Shown here in pieces: positions 19,180-26,950 of a stretch of 64,000 nt of DNA (its first letter is position 1; each line of letters starts with the position of its first letter). This stretch comes from Streptomyces xiamenensis (lineage in GTDB: Bacteria > Actinomycetota > Actinomycetes > Streptomycetales > Streptomycetaceae), in NCBI RefSeq assembly GCF_000993785.3, contig NZ_CP009922.3:4154001-4218000 (forward strand), written 5' to 3'. Made by a program: the position numbers and the translations under genes. The notes under the pieces were generated by a model. It did not search any database. It worked only from the letters and a program-made list of their open reading frames with translations, and had not been told where the DNA came from.

Positions 19180-20075
19180 GCGCCACCCGCACCACCACCG
19201 CACCCGGCCCCGCCGCCACCCGCCCCACTCCGCCCCACCGGCCGCGCCGCCGCCGCTCCCTGCCCGCCCGGATCGCCCTGTACGGCACCCTGGGCCTGCT
19301 CCTGCTGGTCTTCGCCGCGCCCCTGCTGTGGGCACTGTCCGGCTCCTTCAAGCCGCGCGGCGACATCTTCGACTACCCACCCACCCTCGTCCCCGACCCC
19401 GCCACCACCGAGAACTACCGCAACCTGCTCGGCGGCCAGCCCTTCTGGAACTGGTTCGCCATCTCCGTCGTCACCGCCCTGACCGCCACCACCATCGCCG
19501 TCTTCGTCTGCGCCCTGGCCGGCTTCGCCTTCGCCAAATACCGGTTCGCCGGCAAGAAGGTGCTGTTCAACGTGATGTTCAGCTCGCTGTCCGTGCCGTT
19601 CGCGGTGATCCTGGTCCCGCTGTTCATCCTGGTGGTCAAGTCAGGACTCGCCAACCCCTGGTTCGCACTGATCGTCCCCTGGGTCGCCCCCGCCTTCGGG
19701 ATCTTCATGATGCAGCAGTACATCATCCAGTCCATCCCGGACGAGATCCTCGAAGCCGCCCGCCTCGACGGCAACAGCGAGTTCGGCATCTTCCGCCGCG
19801 TCGTCCTGCCACTGCTGCGGCCCTCCCTCGGCGCCCTCGGCGTATGGCAGTTCCTCCAGAGCTACAACAGCTTCCTGTGGCCCCTGGTCCTCATCTCCGA
19901 CACGGACCAGTACACCCTGCCGCTCGGCCTCAACATCCTCTTCCGCGCCGAATCCCGCGCCTTCGACCTGGTCCTCCCCGGCGCCGTCCTCGCCTCCGTA
20001 CCGACCATCGCCGTCTTCCTGCTGCTGCGCAAACAACTGCTCGAAGGACTCTCCGCCGGCGCGGTCAAAGGCTGA
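19176..20075 (+). CDS. sugar ABC transporter permease (MalG-like)
   Basis: This 299-residue permease has a disordered Thr/Pro-rich N-terminus, then SLPARIALYGTLGLLLLVFAAPLLWALSGSFKPR and the conserved loop EILEAARLDGNSEFGIFRRVVLP. It pairs with the preceding permease. GGGAGG lies upstream of the ATG at 19176. Confidence 0.93.
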   Translation: MSATRTTTAPGPAATRPTPPHRPRRRRSLPARIALYGTLGLLLLVFAAPLLWALSGSFKPRGDIFDYPPTLVPDPATTENYRNLLGGQPFWNWFAISVVTALTATTIAVFVCALAGFAFAKYRFAGKKVLFNVMFSSLSVPFAVILVPLFILVVKSGLANPWFALIVPWVAPAFGIFMMQQYIIQSIPDEILEAARLDGNSEFGIFRRVVLPLLRPSLGALGVWQFLQSYNSFLWPLVLISDTDQYTLPLGLNILFRAESRAFDLVLPGAVLASVPTIAVFLLLRKQLLEGLSAGAVKG

Positions 20076-20131
20076 CGCCACGCCACTGGCACCGCACCTC
20101 CCGCACCGCCCGCACCCCAGAAAGGTTCCGC

Positions 20132-22237
20132 ATGTCCGTCCTGCCCCACCGGGTCCTCTTCGGCGCCGCGTACTACCACGAGTACCAGCCCACCCCGCGC
20201 CTGGACGAGGACCTCGACCTGATGGCCGCGGCCCACTTCACCGTCATCCGCGTCGGCGAATCCGTCTGGTCCACCTGGGAACCGGAGAACGGCGTCTTCG
20301 ACCTCGACTGGCTCCAGCCCGTCCTCGACGGCGCCCACCGGCGCGGCATCCAGGTCATCCTCGGCACCCCCACCTACGCCGCCCCGCCCTGGCTCGCCCG
20401 CGCCTACCCCGAGATCAACACCGAACGCCGCACCGGACAGCGCGCCGGCTGGGGCGCCCGCCAGGAGATCGACTACACCCACCCCGCGTTCCTCTTCCAC
20501 GCCGAACGCGTCATCCGCAAGATCATCCAGCGCTACGCCGACCACCCCGCCGTCATCGGCTACCAGGTCGACAACGAGCCCGGCAACGAGATCTTCCACA
20601 ACCACGGCGTCTTCCAGCGCTTCACCGACCACCTGCGCCACCAGTACGGCACCGTCGAGGAACTCAACCGCGCCTGGGGCCTCACCTACTGGTCCCACCG
20701 GCTGTCCACCTGGGCCGACCTGTGGACCCCCGACGGCAACGCCCAGCCCCAGTACGCCCTCGCCTGGCGGCGCTTCCAGGACAGCCTCACCACCGAGTTC
20801 ATCGGCTGGCAGGCCGACATCGTGCGCGAGTACGCCCACCCCGGCCAGTTCGTCACCACCTGCATCTCCTACGAACGCCCCGGCGTCCGCGACGACGCCC
20901 TCACCGCGCGCCTCGACGTCACCGCCGGCAACCCCTACTACCGCATGCAGGACAGCCTCCAGCTGCCACCGGACCCCCAGGAGCCCGGCCAGACCTGGAC
21001 CACCCACGGCACCTGGGCGCTGTACGCCACCGCCGACCGCATGTACGCCTCCCGCCAGGAACCCTTCCTGGTCACCGAGACCAACGCCCAGGCCATCGGC
21101 CCCACCTGGATCAACGAACCCGCCTACGACGGCCAGTGGCGGCAGGCCGCCTGGGCCCTCGTCTCCCGCGGCGCCACCATGATCGAGTACTGGCACTGGC
21201 ACACCCTGCACTACGGCGCCGAGACCTTCTGGGGCGGCATCCTCCCGCACAGCCAGGAACCCGGCCGCACCTACGAACAGCTCGCCGCGCTCGGCGCCGA
21301 GTTCGACCGCGCCGGGGAACTCGTCGCCGCCCTCACCCCGGACGCCGACCTCGCCCTCCTCTACAGCGTCGACAGCAAATGGGCGCTCACCGAACACCCC
21401 ATGCTCGCCGCCGAGGACGGCGGCCCCGACCGGCGCTCGTACCAGACCGTCCTGGAGTCCTTCCAGCGCGGCGCCTTCGACAGCGGCCTCCAGGCCCGGC
21501 TCATCCACCCCGGCCAGCTGTTCACCCAGGACCCCGCCGCGTACGCGCGCACCCAGCCGCTCCTGGTCGCCGCCGCCCTGATGACCGCCGACGACGACCA
21601 ACTGCGCTGGCTGCGCGCATACGCGGCGGCCGGCGGCCACCTGGTGCTCGGCATCCACACCGGCTACGGCGACGAGGAGGCCCGCGCCCGCACCGAACGC
21701 AAACCCGCCCACCTCGGCGAGGCGGCCGGCGTGCGCTACGACGAGTTCTCCACCCTGCGCCGCCCGCTGCCCGTCCACGCCCCCGACGACTCCCCGCTGC
21801 GGCTGCCCGAACACGCCACCGCCACCCGCTGGGCCGACGGCCTGCACGTGGACGACGCCCAGGTGCTCGCCGCCTACCGGCACCCGCACTTCTCCCGCTG
21901 GCCCGCCGTCACCACCCGCGCCCACGGCGCCGGACGCGTCACCTACGTCGGTACCGTGCCCGACCCGGCGCTGGCCGCCGCCGTCCTGGAATGGGCCGCC
22001 GCCGAAAGCCCCGGCCCCCACGGCGCCTGGCGCCCGGCCGCCGAAAGCCAGACCGTCACCGCGGCCACCGCCGGCGACGGCACCCGGCTGCGGTTCGTCC
22101 ACAACTGGTCCTTCACCCCCAGCACCTTCCCGCTGCCCGCCGCCGCCCGCGACGTGCTCTCCGGGCAGGAACTGGCCGCCGGCACCGCACTGGACCTCGG
22201 CCCCTGGGACGTCCGCGTCCTCGCCGAACACGGATAA
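20132..22237 (+). CDS. GH42 beta-galactosidase
   Basis: This 701-residue enzyme has the GH42 beginning FGAAYYHEYQ, the acid/base glutamate in GYQVDNEPGNE (E149), and the nucleophile in MIEYWHWHTLHYGAETFWGG (E352). Trimerisation and C-terminal beta-domains follow. There is no signal peptide, so it acts on imported oligosaccharides. AGAAAGG precedes the ATG. It is the last gene of the LacI/ABC cassette; rdgB follows after eight bases. Confidence 0.93.
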   Translation: MSVLPHRVLFGAAYYHEYQPTPRLDEDLDLMAAAHFTVIRVGESVWSTWEPENGVFDLDWLQPVLDGAHRRGIQVILGTPTYAAPPWLARAYPEINTERRTGQRAGWGARQEIDYTHPAFLFHAERVIRKIIQRYADHPAVIGYQVDNEPGNEIFHNHGVFQRFTDHLRHQYGTVEELNRAWGLTYWSHRLSTWADLWTPDGNAQPQYALAWRRFQDSLTTEFIGWQADIVREYAHPGQFVTTCISYERPGVRDDALTARLDVTAGNPYYRMQDSLQLPPDPQEPGQTWTTHGTWALYATADRMYASRQEPFLVTETNAQAIGPTWINEPAYDGQWRQAAWALVSRGATMIEYWHWHTLHYGAETFWGGILPHSQEPGRTYEQLAALGAEFDRAGELVAALTPDADLALLYSVDSKWALTEHPMLAAEDGGPDRRSYQTVLESFQRGAFDSGLQARLIHPGQLFTQDPAAYARTQPLLVAAALMTADDDQLRWLRAYAAAGGHLVLGIHTGYGDEEARARTERKPAHLGEAAGVRYDEFSTLRRPLPVHAPDDSPLRLPEHATATRWADGLHVDDAQVLAAYRHPHFSRWPAVTTRAHGAGRVTYVGTVPDPALAAAVLEWAAAESPGPHGAWRPAAESQTVTAATAGDGTRLRFVHNWSFTPSTFPLPAAARDVLSGQELAAGTALDLGPWDVRVLAEHG

Positions 22238-22245
22238 TCACCGCC

Positions 22246-22848
22246 ATGCACCGTCTCGTCCTCGCCACCCGCAACGCCCACAAGGTCACCGAGCTGCGCG
22301 CCATCCTCACCGGAGCCGGACTCGACGTCGAACTCATCGGAGCCGACGCCTACCCCGACATCCCCGACGTGAAGGAAACCGGCGTCACCTTCGCCGAGAA
22401 CGCGCTGCTCAAGGCACACGCCCTGGCCCGGGCCACCCAACTGCCCGCCGTCGCCGACGACTCCGGGCTGTGCGTGGACGTCCTCGGCGGCGCACCCGGC
22501 ATCTTCTCCGCCCGCTGGGCCGGCCGGCACGGCGACGACCGGGCCAACCTGGAACTCCTGCTGGCCCAGCTCGCCGACATCGCCGACCCGCACCGCGCGG
22601 CGCACTTCGCGTGCGCCGCCGCACTGGCCCTCCCCGACGGCACCGAACGCGTCGTGGAGGGCCGGCTGCGCGGCACACTGCGGCACACCCCGGCCGGCGA
22701 CGGCGGCTTCGGCTACGACCCGATCCTCACCCCCGACGGCGACACCCGCTCCGTCGCCGAGCTCACCCCCGAGGAGAAGAACCGCATCAGCCACCGCGCC
22801 CACGCCTTCCAGGCACTCGCCCCCGTCATCGCCGAACTGCTGCGCTGA
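22246..22848 (+). CDS. rdgB: XTP/dITP diphosphatase RdgB
   Basis: This 200-residue HAM1-type pyrophosphatase shows LVLATRNAHKVTELRAIL, ADDSGLCVDVLGGAPGIFSARWAG and GGFGYDPILTPDG. It hydrolyses non-canonical purine nucleotides. It normally sits next to rph; here a 6.6-kb sugar cassette separates them and its start lies eight bases after the GH42 stop, so the cassette may drive it. Confidence 0.95.
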   Translation: MHRLVLATRNAHKVTELRAILTGAGLDVELIGADAYPDIPDVKETGVTFAENALLKAHALARATQLPAVADDSGLCVDVLGGAPGIFSARWAGRHGDDRANLELLLAQLADIADPHRAAHFACAAALALPDGTERVVEGRLRGTLRHTPAGDGGFGYDPILTPDGDTRSVAELTPEEKNRISHRAHAFQALAPVIAELLR

Positions 22849-22891
22849 AAACCCCTGGCAACGCCCCGGACCGGGCGGCTACGGTCCCCCG

Positions 22892-23248
22892 ATGAGCACC
22901 CGCACCTTCCGTGTCACGGTCCGGGGCGCCTTCTCCGGCCTCACCGGAGAACAGCGCGCCGAACTCCTCGCCCGCGCCCCCGAGCACGACGTGCTGCGCG
23001 CCGCCTTCACCCCCCAGGGGCACCTCAGCTACGACATCGCCGCCCGCGACGCCTTCACCTTCCGGATCGCGCGCGAGGGCGAGGCTGAGGAGGACATCCT
23101 CACCGCCACCGAGGACGCCGAGACGGTGCTCCGCCAGTGGCTGTCCGACCGGGGCTACGGATACAAGAACCTGCGCTCCCAGGCCCAGGACCTCTCCCAG
23201 GCGCCACTGGGCAAGCGGCAGCGCCGGGCCGCCCGGCAGGCCGGCTGA
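22892..23248 (+). CDS. DUF6204-like small protein
   Basis: This 118-residue soluble protein starts STRTFRVTVRGAFSGLT and carries GYGYKNLRSQAQDLSQAPLGKRQRRAARQ near the C-terminus. It resembles the actinobacterial DUF6204 family. No function is assigned. It ends four bases before the convergent sortase gene. Confidence 0.75.
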   Translation: MSTRTFRVTVRGAFSGLTGEQRAELLARAPEHDVLRAAFTPQGHLSYDIAARDAFTFRIAREGEAEEDILTATEDAETVLRQWLSDRGYGYKNLRSQAQDLSQAPLGKRQRRAARQAG

Positions 23249-23252
23249 GCCG

Positions 23253-23960
23253 TCAGGCCGGGCCGGCGCCGTCCACAGCGCCGCCCCGGCCGCCGGCGCT
23301 GTCCGTCAGATACGCCGACACCACCACATTCGCCGAGTACTCCCGGCGCTCCGCGTCGTACGTCCCGCCACAGGTGATCAGCCGCAGCTCCGCCGCCCCG
23401 TCCTGCCGCGGGCCGTACACCCGCTCGGGGTCGAAGTCCGCCCGCTCCACCACCTCGGTGCCGCTCACCGTGAACGCCGCCACCGAGCCGTCGTCCCGCA
23501 CCACCCGCACCCCGTCACCCGGCTCCACGGAGCTGAGCGCGTAGAACACGGCCGGATCCGTCTCCGTGTCCACATGCCCCACCAGCACCGCCGCCCCCTC
23601 CGCGCCCGGAACCGGGCCGCCCGCGTACCACCCCACCAGACCCGGCTCACCGTACGGCGGCGGCGCCACCCCGCCGCCCTCGTCGATCCCGCGCGCCATG
23701 ATGTCCGCGCGCACCCCGATCGCCTCGATCTCCAGCACCGCCGGATCCACCCCCGCGGCCAGCGGATCGGCGGCCGGCGGCAGCGACCCGCGCGCCCCCG
23801 CCGCCTGGGCCTGCGCCGCACCGGGGGAGGACCCCGGCAACCAGCCGCCGCCCTCCGTCAGCTGACGGCCCCACAGCCACAGACCCGCCAGCAGCAGCGT
23901 CCAGGCGACACAGGAGACGAGACGGCCGGTGCCCGAAGCGCTCGGCTCGTCCTCCATCAC
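23253..23960 (-). CDS. class F sortase
   Basis: This 235-residue membrane-anchored transpeptidase has one N-terminal helix (about 15-31) and the class F core: catalytic His129 in VLVGHVDT, Cys197 in LITCGGTYD, and an Arg in the following RREYSANVVV. Sortases anchor or process surface proteins at C-terminal sorting signals. The upstream gene, overlapping by four bases, encodes a secreted protein with a C-terminal hydrophobic tail, a candidate client. Confidence 0.92.
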   Translation of the reverse strand: MMEDEPSASGTGRLVSCVAWTLLLAGLWLWGRQLTEGGGWLPGSSPGAAQAQAAGARGSLPPAADPLAAGVDPAVLEIEAIGVRADIMARGIDEGGGVAPPPYGEPGLVGWYAGGPVPGAEGAAVLVGHVDTETDPAVFYALSSVEPGDGVRVVRDDGSVAAFTVSGTEVVERADFDPERVYGPRQDGAAELRLITCGGTYDAERREYSANVVVSAYLTDSAGGRGGAVDGAGPA

Positions 23961-24622
23961 CTCTCCCGGGCGCGCAGCCGCCGCACGGTCAGCGCGGCCG
24001 CCGCCGCCAGCACCCCCGACAGCACGGTCAGCGCCGTGGGCGCGGTCGGCACCCGGTCCTGCTCGCCCGCCACCGCCGTCGCCGTACCGCCGCCACCCGC
24101 CCGCACCGGCGCCGAGGGGCGCGACGGCAGCGAGGGGGCGGCCTCCTGCTCGTGGTCACGCTCGCGTTCGTGCTCGCGGCCCTGCTCCCGCTCGTGTTCC
24201 CGCTCGTGCTCGCGTTCCTTGTCGTGGCCGCCCCCGCCGCTCCCCGCGACCGTCAGCTCACCCGTGACCGCCCGGTCCTCGCCGTCACACGACACATCCA
24301 CCCGGTACGTACCGGCCGCGACCGTCGAAGAGACCCGCGCCTCGCCGAACAGCCCGCCCTCGGTCGACGGCGCCAGCACCGCCTCCGCCACGAACGCCTC
24401 CGAGTGCGCCGTGCCGCTCTTCCCCCGGCACCCCGTCACCCGCAGCACCACTTCCTCACCCGGGCGCGGCGCGGCCGGCGAGATCCGCACCTCGCCGTGC
24501 CCCCGCTCCCGTTCCCCCTCAGCACCCCCACCGGCCGCGAACGCCGCGCCGGCCGGCGCCAGCACGGCCAGCGTCATCGACAACGTGCACAGGGCGAGCC
24601 CCGCGGGCCTGACGATGCTCAT
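23957..24622 (-). CDS. secreted protein with charged repeats, possible sortase client
   Basis: This 221-residue protein has a signal peptide (about 1-29, ending AGAAFAA) and a beta-rich domain with two Cys (VTGCRG and VDVSCDG). An extreme Glu/His/Arg repeat tract follows (HEREHEREHEREQGREHERE-like, about 133-158). The C-terminal hydrophobic segment (ALTVLSGVLAAAAAL) ends in a basic tail. That is the outline of a sortase substrate, but no LPxTG-like pentapeptide is evident before the helix. The gene overlaps the sortase gene by four bases. Confidence 0.65.
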   Translation of the reverse strand: MSIVRPAGLALCTLSMTLAVLAPAGAAFAAGGGAEGERERGHGEVRISPAAPRPGEEVVLRVTGCRGKSGTAHSEAFVAEAVLAPSTEGGLFGEARVSSTVAAGTYRVDVSCDGEDRAVTGELTVAGSGGGGHDKEREHEREHEREQGREHERERDHEQEAAPSLPSRPSAPVRAGGGGTATAVAGEQDRVPTAPTALTVLSGVLAAAAALTVRRLRARER

Positions 24623-24740
24623 GGCGGAACCTCCGGATCGCTCCCTCCGAAGGTCACCCGCCACCCGCACCGCCGCACCCGCAGGCCCCGCCCCTTACGC
24701 CGTTGGGGGACCCGGATCACCCGGACGCGTCACCGAGGAC

Positions 24741-25520
24741 TCAGACCCGGTCCACCAGATCCGCGATCGAGTCCACCACCGTGGAGGGCCGGAACGGATA
24801 CCGGTCGATCTCCTCGGGCCGCGTCAGCCCCGTCAGCACCAGGAACGTCTCCATCCCCGCCTCCAGACCCGCCAGCACATCGGTGTCCATCCGGTCACCG
24901 ATCATCGCGCTCGTCTCCGAGTGCGCCCCGATCTCGTTCAGCCCGGCCCGCATCATCAGCGGATTCGGCTTGCCCACGAAGTACGGCTCACGCCCCGTCG
25001 CCTTGGTGATCAGCGCCGCCACCGAACCCGTCGCCGGCAGCGCCCCCTCCGTCGAGGGACCCGTGTGGTCCGGGTTGGTCGCGATGAACCGCGCACCGTC
25101 GTTGATCAGCCGGATCGCCTTCGTCAGCGACTCGAAGCTGTACGTCCGCGTCTCACCCAGCACCACGTAGTCCGGCCCCGAGTCCGACAGGACATAGCCC
25201 ACATCGTGGAGCGCCGTCGTCAGCCCGGCCTCACCGATGACGTACGCGCTGCCGCCGGGCCGCTGCTCCGACAGGAACTGCGCGGTGGCCAGCGCCGAGG
25301 TCCAGATGCTCTCCACCGGCACCTCAAGACCCATCCGGGACAGCCGCGCGTGCAGATCCCGCCGGGTGTACATCGAATTGTTCGTCAGCACCAGGAACGG
25401 CCGGCCCGACTCCCGCAGCCGCTTCAGGAAACGGTCCGCGCCCGGAATCGGCACGCCCTCATGGATGAGCACCCCATCCATGTCGGTCAGCCACGACTCG
25501 ATCGGCTTGCGCTCACTCAC
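24741..25520 (-). CDS. HAD-IIA family hydrolase (NagD-like)
   Basis: This 259-residue phosphatase has DxD motif I in WLTDMDGVLIHEG, motif II in LVLTNNSMYTRRDL, the Lys region FVGKPNPLMMRAGL and motif III in MIGDRMDTDVLAGLEAGM. Family members dephosphorylate small phosphometabolites. The GTG at 25520 lies eight bases inside the end of bcp and gives the conserved start. It is coupled to bcp. Confidence 0.88.
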   Translation of the reverse strand: MSERKPIESWLTDMDGVLIHEGVPIPGADRFLKRLRESGRPFLVLTNNSMYTRRDLHARLSRMGLEVPVESIWTSALATAQFLSEQRPGGSAYVIGEAGLTTALHDVGYVLSDSGPDYVVLGETRTYSFESLTKAIRLINDGARFIATNPDHTGPSTEGALPATGSVAALITKATGREPYFVGKPNPLMMRAGLNEIGAHSETSAMIGDRMDTDVLAGLEAGMETFLVLTGLTRPEEIDRYPFRPSTVVDSIADLVDRV

Positions 25521-26004
25521 CCTGCTCGCCCCCCGCAGCCAGCTCCAGGTCACGGATCAGCTTCGCGACATGGCCGGTCGCCTTCACGTTGTACAGCGCC
25601 CGCTCGACCTTGCCGTCCTCGCCCACGATCACCGTGGAACGGATCACCCCGGTCACCGTCTTGCCGTACAGCTTCTTCTCGCCGAACGCCCCGTAGGCCT
25701 CCAGCACCGCCTTGTCCGGGTCGCTCAGCAGCGTGATGCCCAGGCTCTCCTTCTCCCGGAACTTCGCCAGCTTCTCCGGCTTGTCGGGCGAGATCCCGAT
25801 GACGTCGTAGCCGGCGCCGGCCAGCAGCTGGAGATTGTCGGTGAAGTCGCACGCCTGCTTGGTACAGCCCGGGGTCAGCGCCGCCGGGTAGAAGTAGACG
25901 ATGACCTTGCGCCCGGCGTGATCGGCCAGCGACACCCGCTTGCCATCGGCGTCGGGCAGGGAGAAGGCGGGGGCGGGATCCCCCGGCTGAAGGCGCTCAC
26001 TCAT
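25513..26004 (-). CDS. bcp: thioredoxin-dependent thiol peroxidase Bcp
   Basis: This 163-residue peroxiredoxin carries the peroxidatic Cys in PAALTPGCTKQACDF (C47, with C52 as the resolving Cys of the atypical 2-Cys type). It detoxifies peroxides. The end overlaps the HAD gene start. Confidence 0.94.
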   Translation of the reverse strand: MSERLQPGDPAPAFSLPDADGKRVSLADHAGRKVIVYFYPAALTPGCTKQACDFTDNLQLLAGAGYDVIGISPDKPEKLAKFREKESLGITLLSDPDKAVLEAYGAFGEKKLYGKTVTGVIRSTVIVGEDGKVERALYNVKATGHVAKLIRDLELAAGGEQGE

Positions 26005-26140
26005 CGCGGATCCTCACGGTTCGGTCATTTCCAGCACTGCGCCACCCAGCCTAATCGTGGCCTGCGACAGGCAGTGGCCCGGCGGAGCTGACACACTGTC
26101 CCGTGAACCCGATCCGGGATTGGACGATGGAGGCGTGAGC

Positions 26141-26458
26141 GTGTCGCAAGCAGCCGAGAACCCCGCGGCGATCGAGGCGCGGATCCACAGGCGGCGGGAG
26201 AGCCTGCGGGGCACCCTCGAAGAGATCGGTGTCCGGGTCCACCCCAGCACCATCGTCGGCGACGCCAAGGCCCGCGCCGCCGCCAGCGTGGACCGCACGG
26301 TCGGCGGCTTCCGCGAGAAGCTGACCCACGAGGACGGCAGCTACCGGATGGGCCGGATCATCCCGCTCGCCATGGCAGTGGTCGTGGTGGGCCTGCTGGT
26401 CACCTCCTCCCGCTCCTCCGAGGCCGAGCGCCCCAAGGGCCGGCGGCGGAACCGGTAG
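26141..26458 (+). CDS. DUF3618 membrane protein
   Basis: This protein of about 105 residues has the DUF3618 core AAIEARIHRRRESLRGTLEEI and a single C-terminal helix (IIPLAMAVVVVGLLVTSS), followed by a basic tail. The GTG at 26141 is seven bases from a GGAGG; the GTG at 26135 is only one base away and so less likely. Its function is unknown. Confidence 0.8.
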   Translation: MSQAAENPAAIEARIHRRRESLRGTLEEIGVRVHPSTIVGDAKARAAASVDRTVGGFREKLTHEDGSYRMGRIIPLAMAVVVVGLLVTSSRSSEAERPKGRRRNR

Positions 26459-26493
26459 CCGAACGTTCAACCACCTGAGATACGGTCATCCCC

Positions 26494-26835
26494 GTGAGCT
26501 CGAACCCCACCCACGACAAACTGCCGATCCGCATGCTCCACGACCGGATCCTGGTCCGGGCGGACGGCGAGGGCGGCGAACGCCGTTCCTCGGGCGGCAT
26601 CGTCATCCCCGCGACCGCCCAGGTCGGCCGCCGGCTCGACTGGGCCGAGGTGGTGGCCGTGGGACAGAACGTCCGCACCGTCGAAGTCGGCGACCGGGTG
26701 CTGTACGACCCCGAGGACCGCGCCGAGGTGGAAGTACGCGGCGTCGCCTACATCCTGATGCGCGAACGCGACCTGCACGCGGTGGCCGCCGAACGGCTCC
26801 AGGGGTCCGACGACTCCACCGGGCTCTACCTCTGA
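26494..26835 (+). CDS. GroES-like co-chaperone
   Basis: This 113-residue protein shows the GroES fold pattern: MLHDRILVRADGEGGERRSSGGIVIPATAQ, the mobile-loop region, WAEVVAVGQNVRTVEVGDRVLY and a C-terminal ILMRERDLHAV. No groEL lies beside it; stand-alone GroES-like genes of this type are known in actinomycetes. It starts with GTG. Confidence 0.82.
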   Translation: MSSNPTHDKLPIRMLHDRILVRADGEGGERRSSGGIVIPATAQVGRRLDWAEVVAVGQNVRTVEVGDRVLYDPEDRAEVEVRGVAYILMRERDLHAVAAERLQGSDDSTGLYL

Positions 26836-26928
26836 CCCGGGCACCCGGCCCACGCTCCGACCGCGCCACCTGCCGCAGCGCAGGTCAGGGCCACCGACCC
26901 GCACCGCCGATCACCGCCGCCGACCCGG

Positions 26929-26950
26929 GCCGCTGACTCCACTCAGCGGC
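26929..26950. terminator. hairpin between GroES-like and PBP genes
   Basis: GCCGCTGA-CTCCAC-TCAGCGGC is a perfect 8-bp stem overlapping the PBP stop codon, between two convergent genes. Confidence 0.5.
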
